From a virus, in IMG/VR virus record IMGVR_UViG_3300028388_004500, positions 1 through 35,575 of that record: 35,575 bases of DNA; one strand, 5' to 3'. The notes below the pieces were generated by a model that saw only the letters and a list, made by a program, of their open reading frames with translations, made no database searches and had not been told where the DNA came from. The position numbers and the translations under genes are program-made. This document shows positions 7,801 to 20,400 of the stretch, piece after piece. Numbering within the stretch: position 1 is the first letter of the stretch; each line of letters starts with the position of its first letter.

Positions 7801-8424
7801 GTAGTAGATGCCGGCAATGGTGTCAATCCTGCTGAATTCTTTGGTAATTTGACAGGATCTGTGTTTGGAAACATTGTAGCCAACAGTAGCAGTGATCTTA
7901 GTGTGCTGGGCACAGTGAATATCTTAGAAGAAATAATCGGCGATATTCGCGGAAATGTATTAGCCAGCACGGGCGATATTATAGTTAATTACCTTACAGA
8001 GAATATTACAGCAAATACTGTTGAAGCGAGAGGCAGTTTTGACGGCACACTGCGTGGTAATGTTGATGTGAGGGGATTAGGCGGCACCAGTTATTTCGAC
8101 AGTTTAAGTGTAAGCGGTGAAATTGATCTTTCTGGTGCATCAGGAAATATTTCTGCAGACGTAGTTGGAAATTTAACAGGCAATGTGTTTAACAGTGTTG
8201 GATCCTTAGTTTTAAATTCTGGCGGCACAGGTATTCCTGCATTGCTTACAGGTAATGTTGAAGGTAATGTTACTGGTGAATTAATCGGCGATGTTTACAG
8301 CTCTAACGGAGCATTTAGGGTATTAGACGCAGGCACTGACGGCAGTGATGCGTTCTTGATCGCAGAAGTGTCTGGAGACTTGCGCGGTAACGTTTTAGCA
8401 ACTGACAGTACCAGTCACAGCTAA
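4858..8424 (+). CDS. Giant tail-fibre protein, N-terminal part (frame-disrupted)
   Basis: The open frame encodes 1,188 aa from GTG 4858; the frame is open from 4828 and the true start is probably ATG 4800 through a frameshift. Residues ~1-60 resemble the second half of the 112/113-aa beta-domain proteins. Residues ~74-120 (YNGATYVS ... GGWTPLG) look like a small carbohydrate-binding module of the CBM5/12 type (Y-N-G-x-x-Y, W near the end), and a second weaker one follows at ~125-172. From ~residue 200 onward come fibre repeats: SGTSxF, ING(G)TIDG, GDVTGNVTGN and DSTKLVD. Two adjacent 56-residue units at 7036-7371 are near copies. The frame stops at 8422 inside a module that continues in another frame, so it is probably one gene with 8466-22934. 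The N-terminal part would be virion-proximal and the repeats would form the shaft; this is inference. Confidence 0.7.
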   Translation: MKVTLSYYDASEPSTRAFTIFEVEPQSSFEYTKTINLQPGDKLLAETDGGDVNILVGAFLDTDSFVSDTFNIRGEYDPTLTYDSFDVVYYNGATYVSTVNGQIGNDPDDTGSSGGWTPLGSGFYAYGDWETGFIYPPLSVVTHVGAVWVAPTGADADAEPGVDGAWTSFSSLQSAEISDSSSVGGPNVAASLTILDQRLDTIDTSDVPEVAGVDLDPTPGSEQAYFSQTRVRDSLSAAGDLTYDPATGTFTAFTLSEGDVNSFIDNRVTKPYLDALNVDADTLDGVDILQIARTDVNEIFEQDISVSGLIYGDLFGNVLASDSSRAVDTTGEITVFNGDLVGNSTGFHTGDVNGNIIQDDSTILVNASTGILQGELQGTVDARTVIGTSYFTDLEITGDLTVSTLIQGNISSTGTSTFANIDINGGTIDGAVINASGVLTAGSIDVIGQIQSPLFLGEFQASTGSTSRFDNLIVQGELTFSELEVQGNAEFNSDVTVGGQLTVAGETVFTDVNITGGNITGVQIGSGSLPADMVASVITVSDILNAEQAAAKFGDVTVVGRFVSQDALEADVKGNLISSDESSLVVDTFNRRVIADLVGDVTGNVSGDVTGNVTGNLVGNVVAIGGTSTFNTLNSDIITVTDINITGNANFGSDLSFTDLSLTTLDVNNTINVDGVATLASVDISGGTINNVSIGQETNGAGAITGTEITAIDNFTGELRGNVVGSLEGRVDGDLYGDVFSVDSTKLVDAVNNRFLGNVDVRGLTGTSYFDNIQVDGNIIGNLEGRVDGELYGDVFSINSTKLVDAFNNRFLGNVDVRSVSGTSYFDNIRVEGNFDVATIVSEDIRGNLDGNLVGDVFASDGLKKVLESGNGTNIPASFEGNVTGEVDGRFTGIAEGNFYGDFYTVDSTRVIDGFSGNIFGDLTGNVIGDLSGNVNATTGTSTFNNLEVSGSIDLSGASGNISANVIGDLTGRVLATDDTVVVDAGNGVNPAEFFGNLTGSVFGNIVANSSSDLSVLGTVNILEEIIGDIRGNVLASTGDIIVNYLTENITANTVEARGSFDGTLRGNVDVRGLGGTSYFDSLSVSGEIDLSGASGNISADVVGNLTGNVFNSVGSLVLNSGGTGIPALLTGNVEGNVTGELIGDVYSSNGAFRVLDAGTDGSDAFLIAEVSGDLRGNVLATDSTSHS
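7036..7371 (+). repeat. Tandem 168-nt (56-aa) duplication
   Basis: Units 7036-7203 and 7204-7371 encode LEGRVDG(D/E)LYGDVFS, then STKLVDA-x-NNRFLGNVDVR, then GTSYFDNI. They are nearly identical in protein sequence, with scattered synonymous DNA changes. Confidence 0.85.
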
Positions 8425-8468
8425 ACGATCTTATAGTTTTAGGAGATTTAACAGTTCAAGGTGATATG
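8403..8468 (+). other. Second reading-frame break within the fibre gene
   Basis: The upstream frame ends ATDSTSHS-stop at 8422-8424. The downstream frame is open from 8406 and reads LNDLIVLGDLTVQGD (8421-8465) before ATG 8466. That segment is the normal start of a module seen at many other places. A -1 shift anywhere between 8406 and 8421 restores one continuous protein. No canonical X-XXY-YYZ slippery heptamer was seen here. Confidence 0.65.
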
Positions 8469-11400
8469 ACCGCGGTACAAACTACCGATTTAGAAATTTC
8501 CGATAACACAATTACATTGAACGTAGGCGAAACGGGTAACGGCGTCAGCAGGAATACAAGTGGAATATCTATCGATAGAGGTATACTGCCTAGCACCAGC
8601 CTAAAATGGACAGAAAATGCGTTTGACGACAGCGGCTATTGGAATTTTGGAAACAGCGAAGTTAGAGCAGACAGGTTTACAGCTGAGATTGGAATTGCAG
8701 GTGACCTTACAGGTGATATTTACAGCACCAACGGCGTAAGAATTTTAAACAACGGAACTACCGGTGCAAATGCAACATTCACAGGTAACGTTACAGGACA
8801 ATTATTTGGAAATGTTACCGCAGATACTGGCATCTCTAATTTTGTAAACATACAGGTTCTTGAAGAAATTGACGGAACACTCAGGGGTAGTGTGTTAGGC
8901 GAAGACAGTACACAGATTATAAATCCTTTCAACAATGAAGTGACAGGATCAATTGTGCGTGCTGAGAATAAATTTGTAGGCGACATTGAAGGTAATGTAA
9001 CAACATTCACAGGTACATCTATATTCAACGACATTGATATTAGAGGTGATATTCAGTTTAACGAATTGAACATTACTAATTCTGAAATCAGTAACGATCT
9101 GGATGTTGGACGTAATCTAGACGTAGGTGGCACAGCTACTCTTAACAATGTTGGTATTTCATCCGGTACCATTGAAAGTACTGCTATAGGCGTCACTACT
9201 CCTTCGCAACTTAAAGCCACTCGAGTAGACGTAACCAATGGTGACTTGATTGTAGAAGTCGGTAACATTGACGTCCAATCAGGCAATATTATTGGAGACA
9301 TAATTACTGCAAGATCTAGATTCGACGGAGATCTAGAAGGTGATGTTTCAGGTAATGTCACTGGTAATGTAAGTGGTGATTTGACTGGTAATGTGATTGC
9401 AGACGACAGCACCACAATACTGGTAAACGCTGCTTCGCAGAGATTTACTGGAGATTTAACGGGTGATGTAGTCGGTGATGTTACTGGTAACTTATCAGGC
9501 GACGTACAAGGCAACGTAGAAGGATCACTGTTTGGAGATGTGTTCTTCTCCGGTGGTACTACTCCTATTCTAGACACAGGAAGCGAAACTATTCCTGCAC
9601 AATATCGTGGTAATGTAATCGGTGACGTTTCGGGCAATTTAATAGGTAGTGTAACAGGTGATGTAAGCGGGGATGTTCAAGGTAACGTAATTGCGGAAGA
9701 CAGCACCACAATACTGGTAAATGCAGGTACACAGAAGTTTACTGGTGATATCACGTCTTCAGGAACCAGTTTCTTCAACAACATTGACGTTTCAGGAAAT
9801 TTAAGCTTCCAGCAGTTCAATCTTGACGAGATCACCGTAGGTACTTTATTACAGGTAGACGGCACTGCTAATATCAATAGGCTTAATGCAACTAGCGGTG
9901 ACATTGACAATGTAATAATCGGTGACACTACTCCTAGACGAATAACAGGTACTGAAATCACAGCAGATGATAGATTTATAGGTTTATTGCAAGGCAATGT
10001 ACAAGGTGACGTATCCGGTGATCTGTCAGGTAATGTTAAGGCAGATGACAGCTCTATCATTGTAGATTATGAACAAAAGAAATTTACTGGAAGTTTTATT
10101 GGAGATGTATTCAGCTCAGACTTTACCAGAGTATTAGATGCAGGCACCGATGGCACGAATGCAACCTTTACAGGTGACGTCACTGGTGATATTGAGAGTA
10201 CTGGTACCAGTGCATTCAACAATATTCTACAAACAAACGGCACAGCAACATTCGAAACAGCCAGCATTGAAAATTTAACAGTAACTGGAACCATTGATTC
10301 TAACATCAATGTTACGTCGGGCACTAGCTTTTTCAACGTACTAGATGCTAATAATTTAATTGTGAGACAAGGAACACTGGACGGTGTTAGAATTGGCACA
10401 ACCGATCCTGACACGGTGCGTGGTACAATTATCACAGCTGACACTAGATTCCAAGGCAATGTAACAGGTGACATAACAGGTCCGGGCATTAGCAGATTCA
10501 GAAGCATTGAAGTGCAAGAAGAAATAACTGGTGTTGTGCGTGGCAATGTAATAGGAGATGACAGCAGCACTATCATTGATGTGTTTACCAGAGACATAAA
10601 TGGCGAAACGATAACAGCTAATAATTTCTCTGGCGATTTGCAAGGTGATATAACCAGTTCGGGCACAAGTTCATTTGTAAACCTCAATACCTCTGGCACG
10701 GTTACTTTGGACACTGCCACAGTGACCAATGACATAACTGTTGATGGTGATGTTGTAGGTAATGTTGTAGGTAATGTTGTAGGCAATGTACAAGGTGATG
10801 TAACAGGTAATGTAACAGGTGACATAACAGGTCCTGGAATCAGTCGTTTCAGAAGTATCGAAGTTGAAGAAGAAATTACTGGCACTGTTCGTGGCGATGT
10901 TATTGCAGACGACAGCAGCACTATCATTAATATGTTCAACAAAGATATTGATGGTAGACAAATTACAGCCACAGTTGGATTTGTAGGAGACATTGACGGG
11001 AACATTGATGCTAGAGGACTAGGCGGCAAGAGTTGGTTTGAAGATATTGAAAGTTTGGGATTTGTTAGGCTTGATACTGCTACAATCACAAATGATCTAA
11101 CCGTAGACGGCGATCTTCGCGGCAATATGATTGGTAACGTGCGAGGTGACATTCTGTCACAAAACGGTGTGCGCATTTTAGATTCTGGCACCGACGGAAC
11201 CGATGCTACATTTTTAGGTGACGTTACTGGTAGAGTAACAGGCGACGTAGTTGGTAGTGTGTTAGGCGACGATTCCAGCGTGATTGTCAATTATCTTTCA
11301 AAGCGTATGACTGGCTCATTTGAAGGCAGTGTATATTCTGACAACAATGTTAAGATATTAAACAACGGAATCGATGGAACTGATGCATTGTTAGCAGGTA

Positions 11401-14400
11401 ATGTTGATGCGGCAAACGGTGTTAGTAAATTTACAGATTTAGATCAATATGCCGGAGGCGTAGCAGACCTAGAAACTGTGAATGTTGCACAAGATCTAAC
11501 GGTCACTGGCGATATCGTAGGCAATGTAAATGTGCCCACAGGATTAAGCAGATTCTTTGATGTAAATCTAGATAACGATTTGGTGGTAGATGGTAACCTT
11601 ACAGTAAAGGGTACCACAACCACGGTTGACACACAACAAATACTGCTAGCAGATAATATTATAACACTGAACAGCGATTTGGACAACCTCACAGATCCTA
11701 CACAGGATGCTGGTATAGAAATCAACAGAGGATCCGAAGACGCTCGCAGATTTATCTGGGACGAAACTCTTGACAAATGGACGATCGAAGGCGAAAGATT
11801 TGACGCAGGATTTGTGTACAGTTCAGGCGGCTTCCAAGGAGATATTACAGGTAATGTGACTGGTGATGTAACTGGTAATGTGACTGGTAACATAACAGGC
11901 CCTGGTATTAGCCGTTTCAGAAGCATTGAAGTAGAAGAAGAAATCACAGGTATTGTTAGAGGAAACGTAATAGCAGACGACAGCAGTACTATCATCAATG
12001 TGTTTAACAGAGATATTACAGGACGCACCGTAACAGCTAACGACTTTGTTGGCGAACTCACAGGCAATGTAGACGGTCGTGGTGTAGGAAACCGCAGTTA
12101 CTTTGAAGAAATAGAAGTTGACGGTGCATTTATTTTAAACAATGCAGCAGGACTGGTAGGTGCAGTAACAGGCGATGTCACAGGTAATCTTATAGGTGAC
12201 ATTGTTGCCAGTGACACAGTAACCAAAGTGCTCGAAGCTGGAAACGGCACTTCAATAAACGCAACTTACAAAGGCGATGTAATTGCCTTAGATGATACTT
12301 CAATTGTTGATGCTTCAACTAAAACTGTTACTGCAACCAGCTTTGTGGGCGATGTTCTAGGCAATGTAGACGGTAATATCACAGGCAATGTATTGGGTCA
12401 AGATACTGTTACTCTATTAGACAGCGTATCTAGAACACTAACTGGTGATGTTACTGGCGATGTCACGAGCTCAGGCACAAGCACATTTGCTGATGTGAGA
12501 ATTAACGGCGGCAATATTGAAAGCACCGAGATAGGATCTAACGGCAACACTGCTGATATCACAGGTGACACTATCACAGCAGTTACAAACTTCTCTGGAT
12601 TATTAGTGGGTTCACTCACAGGCGACGTCGAAGGGGATTTGCGTGGTAATGTATTAGCAGCAACGGATCTTAGCACTGTGGTAGTTGATGCTACTAACAG
12701 GATAGTAACAGCGGATCTGTATGGCGACGTTTACTCTGAAAACGATACTGCAATCCTTACCAGAGGAATAGACGGTACTGATGCAGTATTCAGAGGCAAA
12801 GTTATAGGTAATGTTGACGCACGATCTACTTTGGGTAAAACATTCTTAAATGAATTGCAAACTTATGGCGATGTTGTATTTGATCGTGCACAAGTAACAA
12901 ATGATCTAACGGTTGACGGCGCACTGATTGGTGATGTAACAGGTGACATAACAGGTGACGTTTATTCAACAAATGGCACACGGATTTTAAACAACGGCAA
13001 TGACGGAACAGATGCTGTGTTCACCGGAAGTGTTGAAGGAGACATAAATTCAACCGGTACAAGCACGTTTGAAGATGTAACTGTCAACGGTGTTCTCACA
13101 GCTGACGGCGGCATTGTGGGCAATCTCACAGGTAACGTGGATGGAAATGTCACAGGCAATGTGGTATCTGAAAACTCGGGTGACATTATCAACTCTGTGA
13201 CCAGACAGATCGACGGATCAATTATAACAGCAGATTCCGGATTTGTGGGAGATTTAACCGGCACGGTTTTCGGAAATCTTGAAGGCAACGTAAATGCAAA
13301 TTCAGGAATATCTACATTCAATGATGTAAACATAACAGGCAGTGTAAGTTTCGCAGATTTACAAGTAACCAGTCTTGACATTACCAACGACACAACTATA
13401 GGACTGGACTTGACAGTGGATGGCCTATCAACATTGGCCAATGTTGATATAAACGGTGGTAGAATAGGCGGAGTGGTAATTGGTGGAGACGGTAATCCAC
13501 AAGCTGGAACATTCACAACGGTTACAGCAACAACCGCAAATTCTACTACAATTAACGCAGATAACATTAACATAAACACAGGAACAGGACATCAATTTAC
13601 TGGACCATTAGTGGGCGATGTAACAGGTGGATTAATAGCACAAGCAGGCGACACAGTTGATGTAAGTTCAGCAGCCAGTTTGGTATTTGCCGCTGATCAA
13701 ATATCAGGAAATGCAATTGATAGCGGAACAATATCTAATGCAAATCTAGCGGGTGATGGATCAAACACTCTTAGCGGATACAGTATTACAGTAGGCGCAG
13801 GACAAACCATAAATGTAAGTGCTGGTGAAATTACATTCAGAAATCAACAGATTTCAGGTGATGTAATTGCAGGCGGCACTATAAACAATGCCAGCCTAAT
13901 AGGTAATAACTCAACTAACTCCATAACAGGATATAATATTACACTGGACAGTGGTCGTATTTTAACCAATAACGGCGAAACCAATCTTAATTTACTTGAC
14001 GTATCTGGCCTTGCTAGTCTCGACGGTGGCATTAATGTAAATGATGTATTTACAGTAAATCAGTTCTCGGGCAACGTGATAACAAATGGTGCACTGTCAG
14101 CAGGAAACACTGTGATAAACGGAAGCCTAGATATTGGAGGTCCAGTATCAATTGAAGGCGATTCAACTGATAGTGTATCTAACACTTCGGGTGCACTGAT
14201 AATTGAAGGCGGCGTAGGCATTGGAAAGAGTGTAAACATCGGCGGCAGTGTTGACATAGACAATAACTTGACAGCGGGTGATACAGAAGTAGAAGGAACT
14301 TTGGGCGTCACCGGATTAGCAACCTTGGCAGGCGGCATAGACGTAGACGGTGCATTTACTGTAGACAATATAACAGGTAATGTTGTTACTTCTGGTACTT

Positions 14401-17400
14401 TAGCCGCAGGTAATACATCATTAGGCGGAACACTAGGTGTAGTCGGCACTGCTACACTAAGCGGAGCACTAAATGTAGACGGCGCTGCTTACGTAGACAA
14501 CATATTCGAAGCAACTGGTTCAACAGTGCTAGGCAGCACAGTTGACATTGGCGGCACGACTACGTTATCAGCTGCGTCTGACTTTGTGATGTATGACACA
14601 ACTCCGGCTATTGTGTTTTCAGTAGATGGTGCAACCGGTAACACATTCACTGAAGGCAGCTTAGACGTTACAGGTGATGTGTCAATTGGAAGCGAAACTA
14701 ACAGCATTAGTACACTTACAGGTGCACTGGTGGTCGCAGGCGGCGTTGGCATTGAGAAAGATGTCTTTACAGGCGGAAATTTAACCGTAGCAGGTGACAT
14801 TACATTTGGCGGAAATATTAATCTACAAGCATTGACACTAAATGCTGTGGCTTTCCTCAACGGCGGCATAAACGTAGACAACAAGTTTACTGTTAGCGGC
14901 ATCAACGGTGATGTATTTACTCAAGGCTCTCTAGAAGCAGGAAGCACCGTGCTATCTGGAACACTAGATGTAACAGGTGCTGTGGTAATTGAAGGCGATT
15001 CTACCAATAGTATTTCAAACAGCACAGGTTCATTGGTAGTACAAGGTGGCGTAGGAATAGCGTCAAACGTCAATGCTGGTGGAAATCTGGACATAGACGG
15101 ATTTGGTATATTCGGTGGAAGTTTAACAGTAAATGACGATATGCTTGTTGCAGGCACTGCTACTATCAGTGACGACACTACCATAGGTGGTAATTTATTC
15201 ATCACAGGTAGATCAGCCGCGACCCAAAATGCCATTGAAGTCACAAACACCACTACACAAAAAGTATTCACGGTTAACGGAGTTGACGGCGACACCTTTA
15301 TTTCAACAAACTTAACAGTGGGCACAGACTTGTTAGTGGAAGGCAGCACTGTTATTCGCGGAGATTTAACCGTTGAAGGTGACACTATTACAATAAGTGC
15401 AGCAACACTTGATGTAGAAGATAGAAATATAACACTTGCTAAAGGCGCCACAACCGCAGGAGAAGCTGACGGTGGTGGTATAACACTGGAAGGTGCAAAT
15501 GCTCTATTCACATATTCCAGTGGCAACGATCGTTGGAATTTAAACAAAGATCTAACTGTGCCAACCGTGATAGGCGATGTGACTGGAGACGTCACAGGAG
15601 CAGTTACTACTCCCGTAGGTGAAACATTTGAACTGCGTGGCGATTTCGACGTAAATGCTCAAAACACAGGCAGCTTGGACAACATAGTCATTGGCGGCAT
15701 TACCAAGCGAGCAGGCACATTTACCAGTGTAACTGCTGACACGCTGAACTTGACTGGTACAGGATCTATATCTACCAACAGCGGTGACATATCATCTCAG
15801 ACAGGTAATATATCAACAGTTGACGGTAATATAGTCACAACCAACGGAGATATCACAGGAAACATAATAACAGCTAATACCAGATTCCAAGGTGATCTAG
15901 AAGGTGCAACAGCTCAGCTTACCAGTGCCTTAGATTTAATTGGATCGGGCAGTATTACACTAGCCAGCGGCGATGTGACATCAATCAGTGGTAATTTTTC
16001 TACAGCTTCGGGCGATTTCTCAACTACTAGTGGTGATATGACTGCACAAACAATCACAGCTAACAATGTGTTTTTAGGACAGTTAGGCGAGGACGACAGC
16101 ACCGTGGCAGGCGCACAATCTCGTCAGGCAGCATATGTTTCGACTCTGGATACCCTATCTACACTGAGTGTAAACGGATTAAGTTTGTTAAACAACGGTC
16201 TTATTGTGGAAGGCACCACACAGATCAACGGAAACCTAAATGCAGCGGTAGGTACAACCGCTGAATTTGACAGTGTAATTATTAATGGCGATTTTGACGT
16301 TGCAACAATTACAATTAACGACTTTACAGTACAGGATACCCTGGAAGTAGGTGGACAAATAACAGCTGCATCTGGTGTAGAAGTTCAAGGTTTATTCCAA
16401 TCTATTAACTCACAGATGTCAGGCGCAACAATCACACTAAGCGATATTGACAGCACACCTATTGGTGCAAACATAGCCAGCACTGGTAGATTTTCAAGAC
16501 TAACAGTTACTTCCGATAATGTCACAATCGAAGACGGAAACGTAACCCTACAAAATGGCGATATAATATTAAGCAGTGGCGATATAGATATAGACGCTGG
16601 CAGTTTAACCGTTGCCACAGACATCACAGTGGGCAATAACTTAACAGTTACTAATGATATCACTGTGAGCGGATTTGTATTTGCAACCTCAGATACAAAT
16701 AACGGACTTGTTGGTGATGTGTATGCCTGGGACGGAACTTCTGCAACTAAAGTTTTACAAGCAGGCACCGACGGAACAGATGCTGCTTTCACTGGAGATG
16801 TGAGCGGTAATATTACTGCATCCGCCGGCACCAGCTCCTTTGTGGCCATAGAAGCATCAGGTTTGATAGAAGCAAATGGAGGAATAGAAGGAGATCTTGT
16901 TAGTGACAGTGTGGATATTAACGGAGGCACAATTGACGGAGTCAATATAGGCCTAGGAACAGCCGGCCAGGGTGATGCAAGATTTACCAATATGGAGGCA
17001 GCTGTTGTAGACATTGGCGGTGGACAGATAGACAGCGTGCAAATAGGTGCCGCAGGTTCTGGCAGGGCTGACGGTTACTTTAATATTTTAGACGCCAACA
17101 ACATAAATCTAACAGGCGGTTCTATTTCAAATGTGCAAATCGCCGCGGCAGGAAGCGGCAGAGCAAATGCTTTCTTCTTGAATGTAGACGCCAGCCAAGG
17201 TATTGATGGTACTTTAACCGGTAATGTGCTTACTACTGGAGGCGCAATAATAATTGACGCCACTGCAAATACTGTAAACGCAAGTTCAGTTACAGCCCAA
17301 GAAATTACAGCTACCAATGCACAAGGATTTATCGGTAACGTTAATGCTTCATCAGGCACCAGCCAATTTGCAACCATAAATGCCACCACAGTAAATGCAA

Positions 17401-20400
17401 ATCTAGTTGGTAACGTAACTGGACAAATAACAGCAGATGCATTAGGCGGAAGCAGTAGATTTCGTGATGTAACAGTGGTAGGTGAGGTAGTCATTAATAC
17501 TGATCTAGACGTACAAGGCATCGCTAATCTAGGCGCTAATATTAATGCCAATGGCGGCGCGATAAGCGGTGTTGATATTTCACAGGGTTCGATCACAAAT
17601 ACACCAATTGATAACAGCACTGTGGGAGGCACATTTAACACCCTTACTGTTAACAACACTATTAATGCAGATATAAATTCTGCAAGTTCAAGTTCATTTA
17701 ATCAAGCCAGCTTTGGCGGAAATGTAAATATCAATAATGCAGATTTGACTGTTTCAGGCGACATTACTGTAACCGCAGGTACACTCACGGGGATAATTCA
17801 AACACTAGCAGGAACCAAAATTGAACAGGCTGATATTGAAAACAGTGTGGTTGGCGCCAACGGCAATGTTGCTGCTGTAAACGGAACAACGATTACAGGT
17901 CAATCTGTTAGATCAACCGGCACTTTGCAAATAGACGGTGACGCAACAATAAATCGGATCATAGCAAACAGCGCAAATACAAGCGAAATCTTAAATTTAG
18001 AGTCCAATGCATTTTTATCTTCGGATGTAACCATAACTGGCGGATCTATCACTAGAACAGAAATTGGACAGGGCGGTGGTGAAGCTGATTTAATTAACGG
18101 TACAATTATTACAGCTGAAACTAGATTCCAGTCGGCGCAATACAATACTTCAGCAAACAGCGATGTAGACGATGTTAACCATTCGGCGGTTACAGGACAT
18201 TTCACTACCCTAAATGTTGATACTGTAAACACTGTGCGAATAAACATTGAAGAGACACAGGCATTTGAAGAAATTACAGTTGGCACCGGGGGTATAACAG
18301 TCCAGGGCGATGCCTTGTTCCAAAACGACGTCGAGATTGAAACTGAAACTATATTGCTACGAGCCAACCAGACACTGCCAGGTAACGCTGGATTAGTTAT
18401 TAATCGCAGCAGCTCAGAAAGTCCTGTACAGGTGAGCTTCCTGTGGGACGAGGTTAACGATACGTTTACAATCGGCAACCAAGATTTTGTTGCTGGCGAT
18501 ATCACTGCTGATAGGCTTAACGGAAACATCACTGCTGTAAGCGGCAATAGCACACTGAACAATTTAGAGATTACAAACAGTGCAGATCTAGGCACAAACG
18601 TAACCATCGAAGGCGGCGCAATTACTGATACACAGATTGGTACATCGGATCCGGCTGTTGGTAATGATAGCATTTATGGCACTGTTATCACAGCTCATAC
18701 TAGATTTGAAGGTGACATCACGGGCGATGTAACTAGCTCAGGGACATCTAGCTTCGCTGATATAACCGTGACAGGTGATGTAACAGGTAATATTACAGGC
18801 GTAGTTACTGGCACATCGGGTTCAAGCATAACAAACGGTTTTATAGTAGCCAGCACCATAGGTAGAAACAGCGGCGGCACAATTCAAAGGGGTGAAGGAT
18901 TTTTCACTAATCTGAATGCCAACGGAACCATCACTGCAACCGCATCGCAAGGATTTATTGGTAATGTAAACGCACCTGCTGGAACCAGTAGCTTTGACGT
19001 GTTAGAAGCCAGCGGTGACACAACACTGATAACCACAAACATAAACGGCGACCTCACAATGGGTGCAGGAACGACAGCATTCTTCCAGTCAATCAGTGTA
19101 TCTGGTACAGTGCAGTTTGACGAGTTAGATATCAGTCAAACACTGGATGTCACTGGTGATTTCCAGGTTATAGGTTCAGATCCTGCAAATCCCAAATTCA
19201 CAGTAAATTCAGCCACTGGTGCTGCAGAAGTAGACGGTGCGCTCACTGTTACTGGAAACAGCACACTGGAAGGAAATTTACTAGTTCAAGGCAACACAGT
19301 TTTAGGTGATGCAGTAACCGATGAATTAAGTATTACAGCTAAACTAGCAAGCGACCTGTTAGTTGATGCTAATAATGTGAGAGATCTAGGTGACAGCACC
19401 AATAGATTTTCAACGGTGTACACAAACGAATTAAACACTTCAGGTGATGTATTAGTTGGCGGCAACTTAACAGTGGAAGGTGATTTAACCACAGTTAGCA
19501 CAGAAACCATATTGCTCAGTGATAATATTATTGTGCTTAATTCAGATGTCACCGGCGCTCCTACCCAAGATGCAGGTTTAACCATTGAAAGAGGCACCGC
19601 ACCAAATGTGTCAATCCTTTGGGATGAAAACGCAGGTGAGTTTTCTGTAGGAGCAGAAACATTTAACGCAGCCGTATTCAAAGGTGATCTAAACTCCAGC
19701 TCTGATTCAACATTGATAAACTTTGTAAACAGAACTATTGAAAACATCACAGCGGCTACAGTGAGTGGCAATATTGACACAGGGTCTCTAGAAGCAACAA
19801 ACAATGTAGAAGTTGGAACAACACTGACTGTTGTAGGTCTGTCTACACTCGCCCAGGCAACTGTTGAGGATTTAACAGATAACCGAGTTGTCCTTGCTGG
19901 TACAGGAGGTCGATTAACCGACGATTCAAATCTTACCTTTAACGGCAATGCCTTCAATGTAGGCTCTCAGTTCGAAGTTACTGCTAGCTCAGGCGAAGTG
20001 GACATCGGTGGCAACTTAGAAGTTACAGGAACAGTATCTACGCAGGGTAATTTTGATGTGGCCACAGACAGATTTACTGTAAATGCAACATCAGGAAACA
20101 CAACAGTAGCAGGAACACTGGGAGTAACAGGCCTGTCTACACTGAACACACTCGCAGTAACGACTGATGCCACGGTAGGTGGGCTGTTAAATGCAAACGG
20201 AGGCATTGCGGTTGACACGGATAGATTCACAGTTGCGGACGCAACTGGTAATACCAATATTGAAGGAACTTTAGCTGTCCAAAGTCTAATGAGTCCAAAT
20301 GGTGGCATAAACGTAAACGCAGGGGTGTTTACGGTAGTAGGCGGAACTGGTAACACTGATATTGCAGGAACTTTAGACGTTACAGGCGAATCAACACTAG

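Noticed and set aside
8406-8424. Programmed -1 frameshift site
   Set aside because: No canonical slippery heptamer and no clear downstream stem or pseudoknot were seen, so an indel is the simpler explanation.
10751-10828. CRISPR-like or iteron-like array
   Set aside because: The 12-nt period is in frame and codes for GNVx tetrapeptides within the fibre protein; there are no spacers.
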